Positions 36,640 through 46,269 of a stretch of 64,000 nt of DNA are shown here, one piece after another (the first letter of the stretch is position 1; every line of letters begins with the position of its first letter). The DNA lies in NCBI GenBank assembly GCA_963976875.1, contig CAXBML010000004.1, positions 62,001 through 126,000 of the forward strand, in the 5' to 3' direction. The notes under the pieces were generated by a model. That model searched no databases and was not told the DNA's origin. It saw only the letters and a program-made list of their open reading frames with translations. Both the position numbers and the translations under genes were made by a program. The DNA comes from Berkiella_A sp963976875 (GTDB lineage Bacteria; Pseudomonadota; Gammaproteobacteria; Berkiellales; Berkiellaceae).

Positions 36640-37864
36640 AAATAACAGTTCCCTTCTTTATTACTTTCTTACATGGGCTATGTCCCATAAAATAGACTAA
36701 TTCATCAACTTGCTCACAGTCCCAAATAACAAAATCAGCATCATAGCCTACTGCCAACTGTCCTTTGGACGTTTCCCACCCCAGGGCCTTAGCCGCATAA
36801 CAGGTCACGCCTTTTAAAACTTCAAACGGAGTTAACCTAAACAAAACACAAGCCATATTCATGATAGACAACAAGGATTGGCAAGGAGAAGAGCCCGGAT
36901 TACAATCTGTCGCTATAGCGATGGGTATTTGATATTGCCTGAGTAAATCTATATTAGGTCTTTGGCTTTCTTGTAAATAATAAAACGCCCCTGGCAACAG
37001 TACAGCAACCATACCTGATTCTTGCATCGCTTTAACATCTTGCTCTGTAATATATTCTAAATGCTCAGCAGATAAGGCTTTGTATTGCGAAGCGAGTACC
37101 GCTCCCCCTGAAGCGGATAACTGATCCGTATGAATTTTAATGTTTAGATTATTTTGGTTGGCAAATTCAAGCAAAGGTTTAAGTTCATCAGCAGAAAAAG
37201 CAACCTGGTCACAAAAAGCATCTACCGCATCAACTAAATTCTCATTCATTAGCTCCGGTAATACATCTTCAATTAAATAAGTAATGTATTGAGTATTGTC
37301 TTGAAATTCAGGGGCTCTAACATGTGCACCTAAAAAAGTGGTTGTAACATCTAAACCCATTTGACCTAGCTGCCGAGCAACTCGTAGCATTTTACGTTCT
37401 GTTTGCAAGTTTAAACCATAACCTGATTTAATTTCAAAACTTGTGACACCATTGATTAAAAACTGTCTTACCCTTTTTGCAGCAGATTGATATAACTGCG
37501 TTTCAGAACTCTCCCGAGTCGCTTTCACTGTGTTATAAATACCACCCCCTTGCGCTAAAATTTCTTCGTAACGAACGCCCTCTAATCTTTGGCGAAATTC
37601 ATTCGCTCTATTGCCACCAAATACAACATGTGTATGGCAATCAATGAATCCAGGTGTCACTACGGCCTGCTCTAAATCATGTACTATATTTTGGGGAGAC
37701 AGAAATTTCTTTGGCAACAGGCTCGTTTCACCTATCCAAATAATTTTATGTTGATCTGTTACCATTGTGCCATCTTGAATAACTTTAGGTGACAGTGTAT
37801 CTGTTAATAAATGAAGTTGGCCATTACGCCAAATTGAATAATAATGCTGATTGGGTTTTGTCAT
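36623..37864 (-). CDS. hutI: Imidazolonepropionase
   Basis: HutI hydrolyses imidazolone propionate to N-formimino-glutamate. It is a metal-dependent amidohydrolase of 413 residues. The HxH metal motif is in DCHTHVVFGGNRANEF, further ligands lie near FLGAHVRAPEF and KIHTDQLSASGG, and the late aspartate is in ATDCNPGSSPC. Its start overlaps the hutG stop by 4 bases. Confidence 0.97.
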   Translation of the reverse strand: MTKPNQHYYSIWRNGQLHLLTDTLSPKVIQDGTMVTDQHKIIWIGETSLLPKKFLSPQNIVHDLEQAVVTPGFIDCHTHVVFGGNRANEFRQRLEGVRYEEILAQGGGIYNTVKATRESSETQLYQSAAKRVRQFLINGVTSFEIKSGYGLNLQTERKMLRVARQLGQMGLDVTTTFLGAHVRAPEFQDNTQYITYLIEDVLPELMNENLVDAVDAFCDQVAFSADELKPLLEFANQNNLNIKIHTDQLSASGGAVLASQYKALSAEHLEYITEQDVKAMQESGMVAVLLPGAFYYLQESQRPNIDLLRQYQIPIAIATDCNPGSSPCQSLLSIMNMACVLFRLTPFEVLKGVTCYAAKALGWETSKGQLAVGYDADFVIWDCEQVDELVYFMGHSPCKKVIKKGTVIYEQST

Positions 37865-38835
37865 GATTGTAATATTTCTAATGCCAGTGTTGAAGCCAGT
37901 TTAGCGGTTGATTGATCTATATCATAGATAGGAGCGTATTCTACAATGTCAAAAGATGCTATTTTTTGTGATTGGGCTAATTTTTTTATCGCAGGCAAAA
38001 CATGCCATGGCATCAAGCCATATGGCGCACTCGCACTAACACCAGGTGCCACCGCTGAAGAAAAGACATCCAAACAAATAGTGACATAAATTTTTGAATG
38101 TTGATTAATAATGTTATCTACCCAAGGCAAAAGGATATCTGACTTTGCGTAAATATCATCGCAAGTCAAATACTGAACTTTTGCATTATGTGCGGTATGA
38201 AATAATGCGGGTGTGTTACTTTGATGTTTAATACCCAAGCAATAATAATGAAAAGGCTGCTTATGCGCTTGACGATGTTGTAAAACTTGTAAAAATGGCG
38301 TTCCAGAGCTACCCAATTTGCCCTCTAGTAACGGTCTCATATCAAAATGTGCATCGAAATTTAATATGGCAAAATCATTTTGGCTGTGCTCTGGCACTAA
38401 GCCTTGATAATGTCCCCAGGCAGTTTCGTGTCCTCCACCTAAGACTAATGGACGACCATTATTTTTTCGAATATGGGCTATAAACTCACCTAAAGCAAGC
38501 TGCTGCGTTTCCAAATCAGCGTCTGTAGAAATAACATTCCCAAAATCATAAATATCGTGCTCAGTTTTAGTCTTTGAGGGGTGATAAGCTTGTTTGGCTA
38601 ATTGTTGCCGAATGACATCAGGCCCCTTTGCGGCACCAGCTCGTCCTTGATTACGCAAAACGCCTTTATCTGAACAAAAACCAATAATGACGACTGCCCC
38701 AGAAAAATGAGTTGTAAAAATATTTTGTGCATTAAGACATTTGACATTCTCATAGACGCGTTGCTTATTCTCATTTTCTGCTCGGCCTTGCCATAGTGTT
38801 GGCTCTGCTGCTTGATAGTACTGCTCTTTATCCAA
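37861..38835 (-). CDS. hutG: Formimidoylglutamase (arginase/agmatinase family)
   Basis: HutG hydrolyses formiminoglutamate to glutamate and formamide, ending the short hut route. The 324 residues carry the manganese motifs of the family: GGGHETAWGH, NFDAHFDMRP and CLDVFSSAVAPGVSA. The start is TTG, supported by AGGGAG six bases upstream. It is the first gene of hutG-I-U-H. No HutC-type repressor or histidine transporter is in the window, so regulation cannot be read. Confidence 0.93.
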   Translation of the reverse strand: MDKEQYYQAAEPTLWQGRAENENKQRVYENVKCLNAQNIFTTHFSGAVVIIGFCSDKGVLRNQGRAGAAKGPDVIRQQLAKQAYHPSKTKTEHDIYDFGNVISTDADLETQQLALGEFIAHIRKNNGRPLVLGGGHETAWGHYQGLVPEHSQNDFAILNFDAHFDMRPLLEGKLGSSGTPFLQVLQHRQAHKQPFHYYCLGIKHQSNTPALFHTAHNAKVQYLTCDDIYAKSDILLPWVDNIINQHSKIYVTICLDVFSSAVAPGVSASAPYGLMPWHVLPAIKKLAQSQKIASFDIVEYAPIYDIDQSTAKLASTLALEILQS

Positions 38836-38867
38836 GATCAGCTCCCTTTCTATAAATCCATGATGAA

Positions 38868-39752
38868 CTAAGACATGCTATCGCTAATGCTGTCAGTAAT
38901 ATCTTGCCGAGCTATGGTGAGTTCATCATCATGCACTTTACGTTTGTATTTTTTCTGGTAGATATGACTTAATTTAGAGCCTTGTTGTGCAGAAGATTCC
39001 AACCATGCTACGGCATGTGGTAAATCTTTTCTAACGCCAATGCCTTTTGCTAACGCTAAACCCACTTTATATTGTGCTCTCGGGTGTTGTGCAATTGCCG
39101 CTTTCTCATACCATTTAAACGCTTGTTTTAAATCTTGACGAACACCTATACCTTTTTCATATGCATAAGCCACTTGCATCTGAGCATCAGTATGATTTTT
39201 ATTAGCTGCCATTGAATAGTATTGAAATGCTTTATTCAAATTTTTAGAGATTTTTTTGCCTTGGGCATACACATTCGCTAATGCATAAAGCCCGTTCGCA
39301 TTATCTTGAAGACTGGCCTGCTCATACCAATATATTGCTTGGGTAATATTTTCACTGAAATTATGCCCATGATAATACATGTCTCCCACAACAACTTGAG
39401 CCGTGCTTGAACCTAACCTTGCTGCACGCAAAAACCATTTTGCAGCTTCTTGCTGTTCTTTTGCCGTATTTTTAGGTTGGGATAGAAAATTACCTAAAAA
39501 TTCTTGTGCCGGAATATATTCCTGAGCTGCCGCACACTCTAGCCATTTTAGACCTTGCTTTTTATTATGGGTTGAATCTAACTGAACTAGATGCTTGCCT
39601 AATTCGTACTGTGATTTAGCAATGCCCTGTTGAGATTTTTCACTTAATAAATTTAACTCAGTGTGTGACAAAGAATTTTGTAGTTGTGCTGCGCAGCTTA
39701 GCGATTGTGACAGCAATATTAATCCAGTAATGAGTCCATGTTTAAGGTTCAC
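38868..39752 (-). CDS. Secreted Sel1-like repeat protein
   Basis: The 294-residue protein starts with a signal peptide (about 1-22, ending SCAAQ) and then six to seven Sel1-like repeats of about 36 residues, the clearest being YALANVYAQGKKISKNLNKAFQ, VAYAYEKGIGVRQDLKQAFK and VGLALAKGIGVRKDLPHAVA. Sel1 proteins act as adaptors for protein contacts; in Legionella-type bacteria several (LpnE, EnhC, LidL) promote host entry or trafficking. The start is GTG. It ends 32 bases before hutG, but hutG has its own strong ribosome site. Confidence 0.88.
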   Translation of the reverse strand: MNLKHGLITGLILLSQSLSCAAQLQNSLSHTELNLLSEKSQQGIAKSQYELGKHLVQLDSTHNKKQGLKWLECAAAQEYIPAQEFLGNFLSQPKNTAKEQQEAAKWFLRAARLGSSTAQVVVGDMYYHGHNFSENITQAIYWYEQASLQDNANGLYALANVYAQGKKISKNLNKAFQYYSMAANKNHTDAQMQVAYAYEKGIGVRQDLKQAFKWYEKAAIAQHPRAQYKVGLALAKGIGVRKDLPHAVAWLESSAQQGSKLSHIYQKKYKRKVHDDELTIARQDITDSISDSMS

Positions 39753-39890
39753 AACTTAATCCTTAACCCTATCAGATTATAAACTAAGTCATTCTTACCT
39801 AATTAAAATAATTTCACAACTTAATTATTAATACCACTGCCATTTATTAGTTAGTTTTAAAGATATTTATATGTATATTGCTTTGCATAT

Positions 39891-41606
39891 CTAGCTAAAC
39901 CATCGTCGTTTAAAATAAGGATGGTCAGCCAATTCAGAGTCTTTACAAAGCTGTTTTGCACTTTGGGCATTTACGGTATTATCTTTTACGTCTGGATCAG
40001 CACCCGCTTCCGCAAGAACAAAAGCTTTAGTAGCTCTTTTCTTTTTCATAGACCAATGCAAAGCTGTTGAGCCATCGCTGCCAGCAGCATTAATATCTAA
40101 GCTTTGAAATTTAGTCAACATAAATTCAAGTTCATCTGTTGTACCATAGCCTGCAGCTAAACGTCTAACGACCGTCTCTTGTGAGGGCTTTGTCGCAGAA
40201 CGCCCTTGTAATTTGGCACTTAAACTTTCCCAAGAAATATGAGCAAAAGGATTGCCGTTAAAACGATCTAGCAGCAACTCACGTTTAATATCAGGAAACG
40301 TGGTCTGGCCCAATGTAATATTATGTTTTCTATTAAATTCAGCGATCATAAAATCTATTTGTGATACGCTTTTACTGGGGTATAATTTTGCTAACCTAAC
40401 CTTCATTTCAGTAAAAGATTGCCCCATCATCGTCACTTTAGGCCCAAGAGCTAACACATTCAACCACTGAACACTTGATAAGTTTTCGTGGGCTGTGAGC
40501 TGCTCTGCTCTAGGCTCTCGGAATAAAGGCTGTGGCACTAAATGAGATGATTTTTCAAGCTTGTCGAAGTTTAACTTTGCCAAAAAGCCGCAAAAATAAT
40601 ATGTATACACAGGGCAGCTTACCCCATCTTTTTGTAAGCCTGCTTGGCAAGCGATTATACTATGTAATACTTCTTTTTCATCTAATATCTTAGACAGCTG
40701 ATTCAACAAGTCCCACTGTTGCCTTGATGTTGTAGAATCTACACATATAATCTCAAGTGTATTTTTTTCTATGTTATGCGCAATATCTAATGCAATGACA
40801 TGGCCTGATGCGATATTCATATAAAGCGCTACTTGTTGGCGGGGTATTTTGTGTTGCAAGACTTGGTGCACTAAATCTACTAGCTGTTCTAAAACGGATT
40901 TGTCTAGCAAAAAAGACCAACTTGCTTCTGGGTTAAATAACACAGTCCCATTAAAATCCATGTGCATTTGTTTGGCACGCTTTGCTTTCTCCTCAAAATG
41001 CCATGACATTTCTTCAGGTATTAAAGCGCCCACTTCGTGGCTAATTTCTTTTTGAGCCTGCAAAAAATTGTTTAGAATTTTATCATGCAAGTTTTTAAGT
41101 GTTTCCTCACTTGAAAACACATCTGAAAAAAAGTGTTCACTACTGGCAACCAATCCTATTGCATAGCTTAGTAATCTATGGCAATCATCTTGTTTATTTA
41201 GACCTGGACCCTCAAACCGCTTGGCAGCAGCATTATAAGCAGCCAATGCAGTCATTAGTAAGAAATAGCAAGCTGCTTTTTCATACTCTACATTGCCTTT
41301 GAATTCAGCTATGTTTTCTTTCGATAACAAATACTCAATTAAAACAGCATTCACATTCATACAAGAACTATAGGCTGAATAACTTAAATTTATTTGTGCT
41401 GCATTAATTAAAATATCCTGAGCAAATTGAGATTTAAAAATAAACTCACCCAGATTGCGGGCTTGGAACATAATTGCGGGCAATCCCCCGGGGATTTTTT
41501 CTGGGGTTGAATATGATTTTGTTGCAAATAACGATTGCATTATTTTCGTATATTTTGGATTTTGTATTCGTTCATGTTCTGAATAAGGGATAAGTGGAAA
41601 TGTCAT
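39891..41606 (-). CDS. CE-clan (YopJ/Ulp1-like) cysteine enzyme with ankyrin tail, likely effector
   Basis: The 571-residue protein has a central region with the layout of CE-clan cysteine proteases and YopJ-type acetyltransferases: HVIALDI (H269), IICVDSTTS (D290) and GLQKDGVSCPVYTYYF (C331). Spacings of 21 and 41 residues are close to those of YopJ (His109, Glu128, Cys172), and Q325 before the cysteine fits as well. At about 490-560 there is ankyrin sequence (GSDGSTALHWSMKKKRATKAFVLAEAGADPDVKD), with one clear and one partial repeat. No signal peptide or membrane helix is seen. Such enzymes in pathogens acetylate host kinases or remove ubiquitin or SUMO; which applies here cannot be told. 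Triad assignment is by eye. Confidence 0.65.
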   Translation of the reverse strand: MTFPLIPYSEHERIQNPKYTKIMQSLFATKSYSTPEKIPGGLPAIMFQARNLGEFIFKSQFAQDILINAAQINLSYSAYSSCMNVNAVLIEYLLSKENIAEFKGNVEYEKAACYFLLMTALAAYNAAAKRFEGPGLNKQDDCHRLLSYAIGLVASSEHFFSDVFSSEETLKNLHDKILNNFLQAQKEISHEVGALIPEEMSWHFEEKAKRAKQMHMDFNGTVLFNPEASWSFLLDKSVLEQLVDLVHQVLQHKIPRQQVALYMNIASGHVIALDIAHNIEKNTLEIICVDSTTSRQQWDLLNQLSKILDEKEVLHSIIACQAGLQKDGVSCPVYTYYFCGFLAKLNFDKLEKSSHLVPQPLFREPRAEQLTAHENLSSVQWLNVLALGPKVTMMGQSFTEMKVRLAKLYPSKSVSQIDFMIAEFNRKHNITLGQTTFPDIKRELLLDRFNGNPFAHISWESLSAKLQGRSATKPSQETVVRRLAAGYGTTDELEFMLTKFQSLDINAAGSDGSTALHWSMKKKRATKAFVLAEAGADPDVKDNTVNAQSAKQLCKDSELADHPYFKRRWFS

Positions 41607-41840
41607 TCAATAACCAATCATTGTCGTCAAAAAGATGACGCGAATATTACTTGGTAATCTAAGCTAAGACAACAGCTTTGACTATATTTTCGAAAAACTG
41701 AGATATTGTCGCTGAGAATGGGCTACTTTTTTAATATTTTTTAAACAAGTTGAAATTTCCTATATAAATATTTTTTTAATTTTATTTTTTTGTAAGCAGT
41801 CCAAGAGTTGTGTTGTAATAATGCTGAGACTAGCGTTAGC

Positions 41841-41877
41841 TCTAAAACCCAGCTATATATTAAAACGGGGTTTTAGA
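41841..41877 (-). terminator. Hairpin downstream of leuA
   Basis: TCTAAAACCC (41841-41850) pairs perfectly with GGGTTTTAGA (41868-41877), about 20 bases past the leuA stop. There is no long T-run directly after the stem, but position and strength suggest a transcript end. The remainder of 41607-41840 is very AT-rich with no gene seen. Confidence 0.55.
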
Positions 41878-41897
41878 TTCATGAGTCAGTCCTAACT

Positions 41898-43412
41898 TTA
41901 GAGATAATTTAGCGCGGCAATATAGGCTTTGACCGAGGCATATACCACATCAACATCTGTACCCTGACCGTGAATTATTTGGCCATCTTTATCTAATTGA
42001 ATTTTAGCCAACCCTTGTGCATCTAGCCCAGCATGCATTGCATTAACGCTATAAAAAGCCAATGTTGTGCCGCTATTCACTAGCGTTTCAATCGCTTGGA
42101 AAGCAGCCGCCACAGGTCCGTGCGCTTCTGCAGTAGCACGGCATTCTTTACCATCAATATTTAAAGTTACTTCAGCAACAGAAATACCACCCAACTGACT
42201 TTTAAGTTGGATATTTTTGATTTGGATTTTATCGGCGACTTGTTGATCTTCCCCCTTAACCAAATACACCAAATCCTCGTCGAATATTTCACCCTTTTTA
42301 TCAGCCAAGGCTTTAAATTTTTCAAAGAGATTTTGTAGTGCATCCTCAGAGCGAATTTCAAATCCTAATTCCTTTAAGTGTGTGCTAAAAGCATTTCGGC
42401 CTGAGAGCTTGCCTAAAACAATTCGATTTTTGTTCCATCCAACATCCTCTGCACGCATTATTTCATATGTTTCTCTGTTTTTGAGTATGCCATCTTGGTG
42501 AATACCCGACTCATGAGCAAATGCGTTCACACCAACAATCGCTTTATTCGGTTGTACGGCAAAACCTGTAATGTTAGAGACTAATTTTGAACATTCAACT
42601 AATTGTGTGCTATCAATACCTGTGTCACATGAGAATTCATCCTGACGCGTTCGGATCGTCATGACCACTTCTTCTAATGCCGCATTTCCAGCACGCTCCC
42701 CTAGGCCATTTATAGTACATTCAACCTGCCTTGCGCCATTCATTACACCGGCCAGCGAATTTGCAACCGCTAAACCTAAATCATTATGGCAATGGGTTGA
42801 AAATATGGCTTTATCACTATTTGGAATGGTTTCAATTAAATTTTTCATCCGCCGCCCAAACTGTTCAGGTAGATTATAACCAACGGTATCCGGTATATTA
42901 ATCGTTGTTGCGCCAGCATCAATGACCGCTTCGATTATACGACATAAAAAATCAAATTCTGAACGACCCGCATCTTCTGGTGAAAACTCAATATTATCGG
43001 TGTATTTTTGCGCTCGCTGAATAGATTTAATCGCTCTCGCAATAACATCATCAGGCTCCATACAGAGCTTTTTTTGCATGTGAATAGGCGAAGTGGCAAT
43101 AAATGTATGAATTCTTCTATTCTCACAAGACGCAAGCGCCTCGCCCGCCCTGTCTATATCCGCATTAACAGAACGAGCAAGCGCACATACAGTTGAATCT
43201 TTAATTTGACTCGCAATGGCTTTCACAGCTTCAAAGTCACCAAGACTAGAAATTGGGAAGCCGGCTTCAATGACATCGACTTTGAGCTTTTCTAATGCTC
43301 GAGCAATCGCGATTTTTTCTGACAAGGTCATGGTGGCACCAGGGCTTTGCTCACCATCTCTTAAGGTTGTATCAAAGATAATTAACTTATCTGGTTTTGT
43401 GGTCCCTGCCAT
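41898..43412 (-). CDS. leuA: 2-isopropylmalate synthase
   Basis: LeuA condenses acetyl-CoA with 2-oxoisovalerate, the first committed step to leucine. The 504-residue protein has the catalytic domain (LRDGEQSPGATMT, STHCHNDLGLAVANSLAGV, GLGERAGNAALEEV) and the C-terminal leucine-sensing domain (about 390-500). It is separate from leuCDB. No leucine-rich leader peptide or attenuator is visible upstream, so control is probably by feedback on the C-terminal domain. pssA lies 31 bases upstream on the same strand. Confidence 0.97.
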   Translation of the reverse strand: MAGTTKPDKLIIFDTTLRDGEQSPGATMTLSEKIAIARALEKLKVDVIEAGFPISSLGDFEAVKAIASQIKDSTVCALARSVNADIDRAGEALASCENRRIHTFIATSPIHMQKKLCMEPDDVIARAIKSIQRAQKYTDNIEFSPEDAGRSEFDFLCRIIEAVIDAGATTINIPDTVGYNLPEQFGRRMKNLIETIPNSDKAIFSTHCHNDLGLAVANSLAGVMNGARQVECTINGLGERAGNAALEEVVMTIRTRQDEFSCDTGIDSTQLVECSKLVSNITGFAVQPNKAIVGVNAFAHESGIHQDGILKNRETYEIMRAEDVGWNKNRIVLGKLSGRNAFSTHLKELGFEIRSEDALQNLFEKFKALADKKGEIFDEDLVYLVKGEDQQVADKIQIKNIQLKSQLGGISVAEVTLNIDGKECRATAEAHGPVAAAFQAIETLVNSGTTLAFYSVNAMHAGLDAQGLAKIQLDKDGQIIHGQGTDVDVVYASVKAYIAALNYL

Positions 43413-43443
43413 TATGTAACATCCTTATTAATTAAATCTTTTA

Positions 43444-44259
43444 TTATTTTTTTTTCACGCTTTTTTTCGCCGTTTTAGAATCTTCAGAAGCTTTGCTTTT
43501 ATGCTGCTGCACCAACCATCTTCTTTTCAGCGCCATAACGGGACCTGATAAAACATATGCCGCAAAAGCACCGAGCAAAACTTGCTGAGGGTCAATCGAA
43601 ATAAATACAATTAACAGCAAAACCCCCAAAACGGCTTTAAATGGTACCTTGCCCTTTAAATCTATATCCTTAAAACTATAATACCGAATGTTACTGACCA
43701 TCAAACCACCAGTCAGTATCGTGACAATAGCAGCCAAAACGCATAATTTGTGCCCTGGTACAGCATATTCATGAGCGACCCAAACCATTCCTGCAATTAA
43801 GCCCGCGGCGGCAGGCGATGGCAACCCACTAAAATAACGCTTATCGGTTAACTGCTCTTGTTGTGAATTAAAACGTGCTAAGCGCAAAGCCGTCGCTGCC
43901 GAATAGAAAAAGGCAGCCAACCAACCAATTTTACCCAAGCTACTTAGTCCCCAGCTATAAGCAACCAAAGAAGGTGCAATACCAAAAGAAACAATATCTG
44001 CCAAACTATCGTATTCTGCGCCAAAATTGCTCTGCGTATTAGTAAGTCTAGCAACTCTTCCGTCTAAGCCATCCATAACCATCGCGATAAAAATAGCGAG
44101 GGCGGCAAAGCCAAAATCACCACGCATTGCGGCCACAATGGCATAAAATCCAGCAAAAAGGCCCGAAGTGGTAAATAAATTAGGTAAAAGGTATATGCCT
44201 TTACCTCTTTGCGTGTTTGCGGATGAATCTGAAGCTGTTTGTTTTTGATCGTCTTTCAT
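43444..44259 (-). CDS. pssA: CDP-diacylglycerol-serine O-phosphatidyltransferase
   Basis: PssA makes phosphatidylserine, the precursor of phosphatidylethanolamine, in the inner membrane. The 271-residue protein has about six to eight membrane helices and the CDP-alcohol phosphotransferase motif DGLDGRVARLTNTQSNFGAE followed by YDSLAD, matching DGx2ARx8Gx3Dx3D. The membrane-embedded layout matches the Bacillus-type enzyme rather than the E. coli type. The tail is lysine-rich. It is followed by leuA, as in several gammaproteobacteria. Confidence 0.93.
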   Translation of the reverse strand: MKDDQKQTASDSSANTQRGKGIYLLPNLFTTSGLFAGFYAIVAAMRGDFGFAALAIFIAMVMDGLDGRVARLTNTQSNFGAEYDSLADIVSFGIAPSLVAYSWGLSSLGKIGWLAAFFYSAATALRLARFNSQQEQLTDKRYFSGLPSPAAAGLIAGMVWVAHEYAVPGHKLCVLAAIVTILTGGLMVSNIRYYSFKDIDLKGKVPFKAVLGVLLLIVFISIDPQQVLLGAFAAYVLSGPVMALKRRWLVQQHKSKASEDSKTAKKSVKKK

Positions 44260-44418
44260 TATAAATTCAATAGGTTATTAATCTGAGTTAAAAGAATATT
44301 CCAGCATGTTAGCCAATTTTAGGATATAATAAAAGCATTATTATGGCGTTTTGTAGTAAAGTCTGTACATTTACTTACTACCTACAAAAAATTATTATCT
44401 AACTCAATCATTGTACCT

Positions 44419-44727
44419 ATGACTGAAGATAAAAAACAAAAAAAAATTATTATTGAGGGTGTGACCGAGGAAGGCAAAACATTTCGCCCGAGCGATTGGG
44501 CTGAACGTGTCAGTGGCCAACTCTCTACTTTTAAAAATCATCGTATTTTTTATTCCCCTATGCTGCGTCCATCTTATAAAAGTGGTAATCGATGCGTCGT
44601 TCTCGATCCAGCACTACAAGAATCTAACCCTGAACTTTATTTGCAAATTTTAAATTTTGCTAAAACCAACAAACTCAAAATCTGTGGAGAAGAAGATGAA
44701 AGTGAAGATGAAAATAAAATGGAGTAA
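44419..44727 (+). CDS. DUF3579 family protein
   Basis: The 102-residue protein shows the DUF3579 pattern: IIIEGVTEEGKTFRPSDWAERVSGQLSTF, YSPMLRPSYKSG and CVVLDPALQESNPELYLQILNFAKTNKL. The family is widespread in beta- and gammaproteobacteria and has no established function. The C-terminal acidic end overlaps the next gene by 32 bases. Confidence 0.85.
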   Translation: MTEDKKQKKIIIEGVTEEGKTFRPSDWAERVSGQLSTFKNHRIFYSPMLRPSYKSGNRCVVLDPALQESNPELYLQILNFAKTNKLKICGEEDESEDENKME

Positions 44728-45166
44728 ATTTTCGTTATTCTGCATATCAGCCCTATTGCTTACCAGCGCACATTGCAAATCAACTGATGTTTTAGCGCCT
44801 AAAGCCGCCACTCAAAAAACAAATCTTGAGCAAGCGGTTGACGCAAAAAAAACCAAACAAGAAGCAACAAAACAATCTGTTAAAGCCCCCCCCCAAACCC
44901 GGGAAGAAAAAATCAAAGCAATGGTTGAAGCCAATGATAACCAAGCCAAAAAACTGCAAGCGGACATGGAAAACAGGCATCTCAAAAAACGCATCCTGAA
45001 GAAGAATTGTGGTATGGCTAAGAATCAGTTACAAGATTTGATGACCACAGCCAGAGTCAAAGTCAAAACAGACAAGGGATCTACCCGTTACTTAACACAA
45101 ACAGAAAAAGCGGAAAAAATGAGAGAAACACGCCAAGCTATTAAACGCTATTGTGGGCATGATTAA
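44696..45166 (+). CDS. Small exported lysine-rich protein, unknown function
   Basis: I choose the ATG at 44696, with GGAG about 6 bases upstream, giving about 156 residues. The start is followed by a basic stretch and a hydrophobic signal core (FSLFCISALLLTSAHC). The cysteine after SAH could be a lipobox-like site but the position before it is unusual. The mature part is lysine- and glutamine-rich, helical and probably coiled, and two later cysteines (KKNCGM and RYCGHD) might pair. The arrangement recalls DUF4124/YfiM-like small periplasmic proteins only loosely. Confidence 0.65.
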   Translation: MKVKMKIKWSKFSLFCISALLLTSAHCKSTDVLAPKAATQKTNLEQAVDAKKTKQEATKQSVKAPPQTREEKIKAMVEANDNQAKKLQADMENRHLKKRILKKNCGMAKNQLQDLMTTARVKVKTDKGSTRYLTQTEKAEKMRETRQAIKRYCGHD

Positions 45167-45200
45167 TTCCATCGCGCATTCCTATTAAATTCTGCTATTC

Positions 45201-45908
45201 TCAGGGGCGAGCTTTGATTACCAAGCTTTCCCCATTATTACTGTTTATATCAGTGTTGCCATCTGGTCGGCTATTTTCTTTGGCTCTGTCTAACTCCAAA
45301 AGAAAATGTGCACATAATACATCCGGTTGACTTGGGAGCTCTTCTTCTTTCTTTTGCCTCTGAGGAACTCTGTCTTCAGTAAGCTCAAACTCCTCTACGC
45401 CTGCACCCGCATCCGCCCCCATATCAGATTCTTTCTGTGCTAATATTTTTTTGATCTTGGCCATCATTGCTGTTTGCGAATATATACGTTCTAACGTTTC
45501 TTCTGGAGTTTGAGAATCAAGCATAGCATTCATTACCATCAAGCCATCATCATACTGAAAAGCCGCCACTAAACTGCTGCTTGTTGTGCTAGAAATAACA
45601 AATTGTGCCTTTGGATATAATTCTATAAGCCGATCGTATAAATTGGCACAAAAAATACCCTGCCCTGGCCGCCCGTAATTACTCTCTAATATAATAATTT
45701 CAGGGGAAAGCGCCTCGCACTGCGCATTCTGAATTTGAATATTCTCGAAACATTTTTCCTGATAATGCACATATTCAGCAATCTCACGCCCTTTATCCTG
45801 TAAAGGAACGTCAATACTGGCAACCATTGCCCCACTCGATTCAAGTTGCCGCTTTAGCAGCATAGAATTTAGTTTATTATGAACAATGAGGAGCACGTGA
45901 TTGGACAT
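45201..45908 (-). CDS. Receiver-like (pseudo-response-regulator) protein
   Basis: The first about 130 residues of this 235-residue protein follow a receiver-domain plan: VLLIVHNKLNSMLLKRQLESSGA for strand 1 and helix 1, EIIILESNYGRPGQG for strand 3, and FVISSTTSSS for strand 4. The phospho-acceptor position appears to be occupied by Glu in IIILESN, so it may be a non-phosphorylated or constitutively active form. The C-terminal 90 residues are acidic and low in complexity. The kinase or partner is unknown. Confidence 0.6.
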   Translation of the reverse strand: MSNHVLLIVHNKLNSMLLKRQLESSGAMVASIDVPLQDKGREIAEYVHYQEKCFENIQIQNAQCEALSPEIIILESNYGRPGQGIFCANLYDRLIELYPKAQFVISSTTSSSLVAAFQYDDGLMVMNAMLDSQTPEETLERIYSQTAMMAKIKKILAQKESDMGADAGAGVEEFELTEDRVPQRQKKEEELPSQPDVLCAHFLLELDRAKENSRPDGNTDINSNNGESLVIKARP

Positions 45909-46181
45909 CTGATATCAACCTATAAGATAGTTATAAATAAAGTTGGAAAAATATTGTACATTATGAAAAAACTGCTGTATTAATCACATATCAATACAAA
46001 ATAGTAGATTGGTGATTTCAAATATTTACCAAAAAGAAAGTTTACCAGCTAATACATAGGTTTTAAAGCTTTCCGGTAAAATATTATAAAATTCAATGTG
46101 ATACAGGGAAATCTCCCCTGTTTCAATAAACCAACTCATTATTGGCCAGCTAAAATGCCTTGTGCTTATTTTAAATACATC

Positions 46182-46210
46182 TTTTGATCTCTTTGGGTGC
46201 GCTGTATAAT
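46182..46210 (+). promoter_or_regulatory. Predicted sigma-70 promoter of glnS
   Basis: TTTTGA (46182-46187) and a perfect TATAAT (46205-46210) are separated by 17 bases, about 60 bases before the glnS start. The rest of the 361-base gap (45909-46269) is AT-rich with nothing else recognised. Confidence 0.55.
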
Positions 46211-46269
46211 TCGTTTAATTTCTCGTTTCCATAAAACGCCCAAAATTATAACATCAGGTATCTATCACC

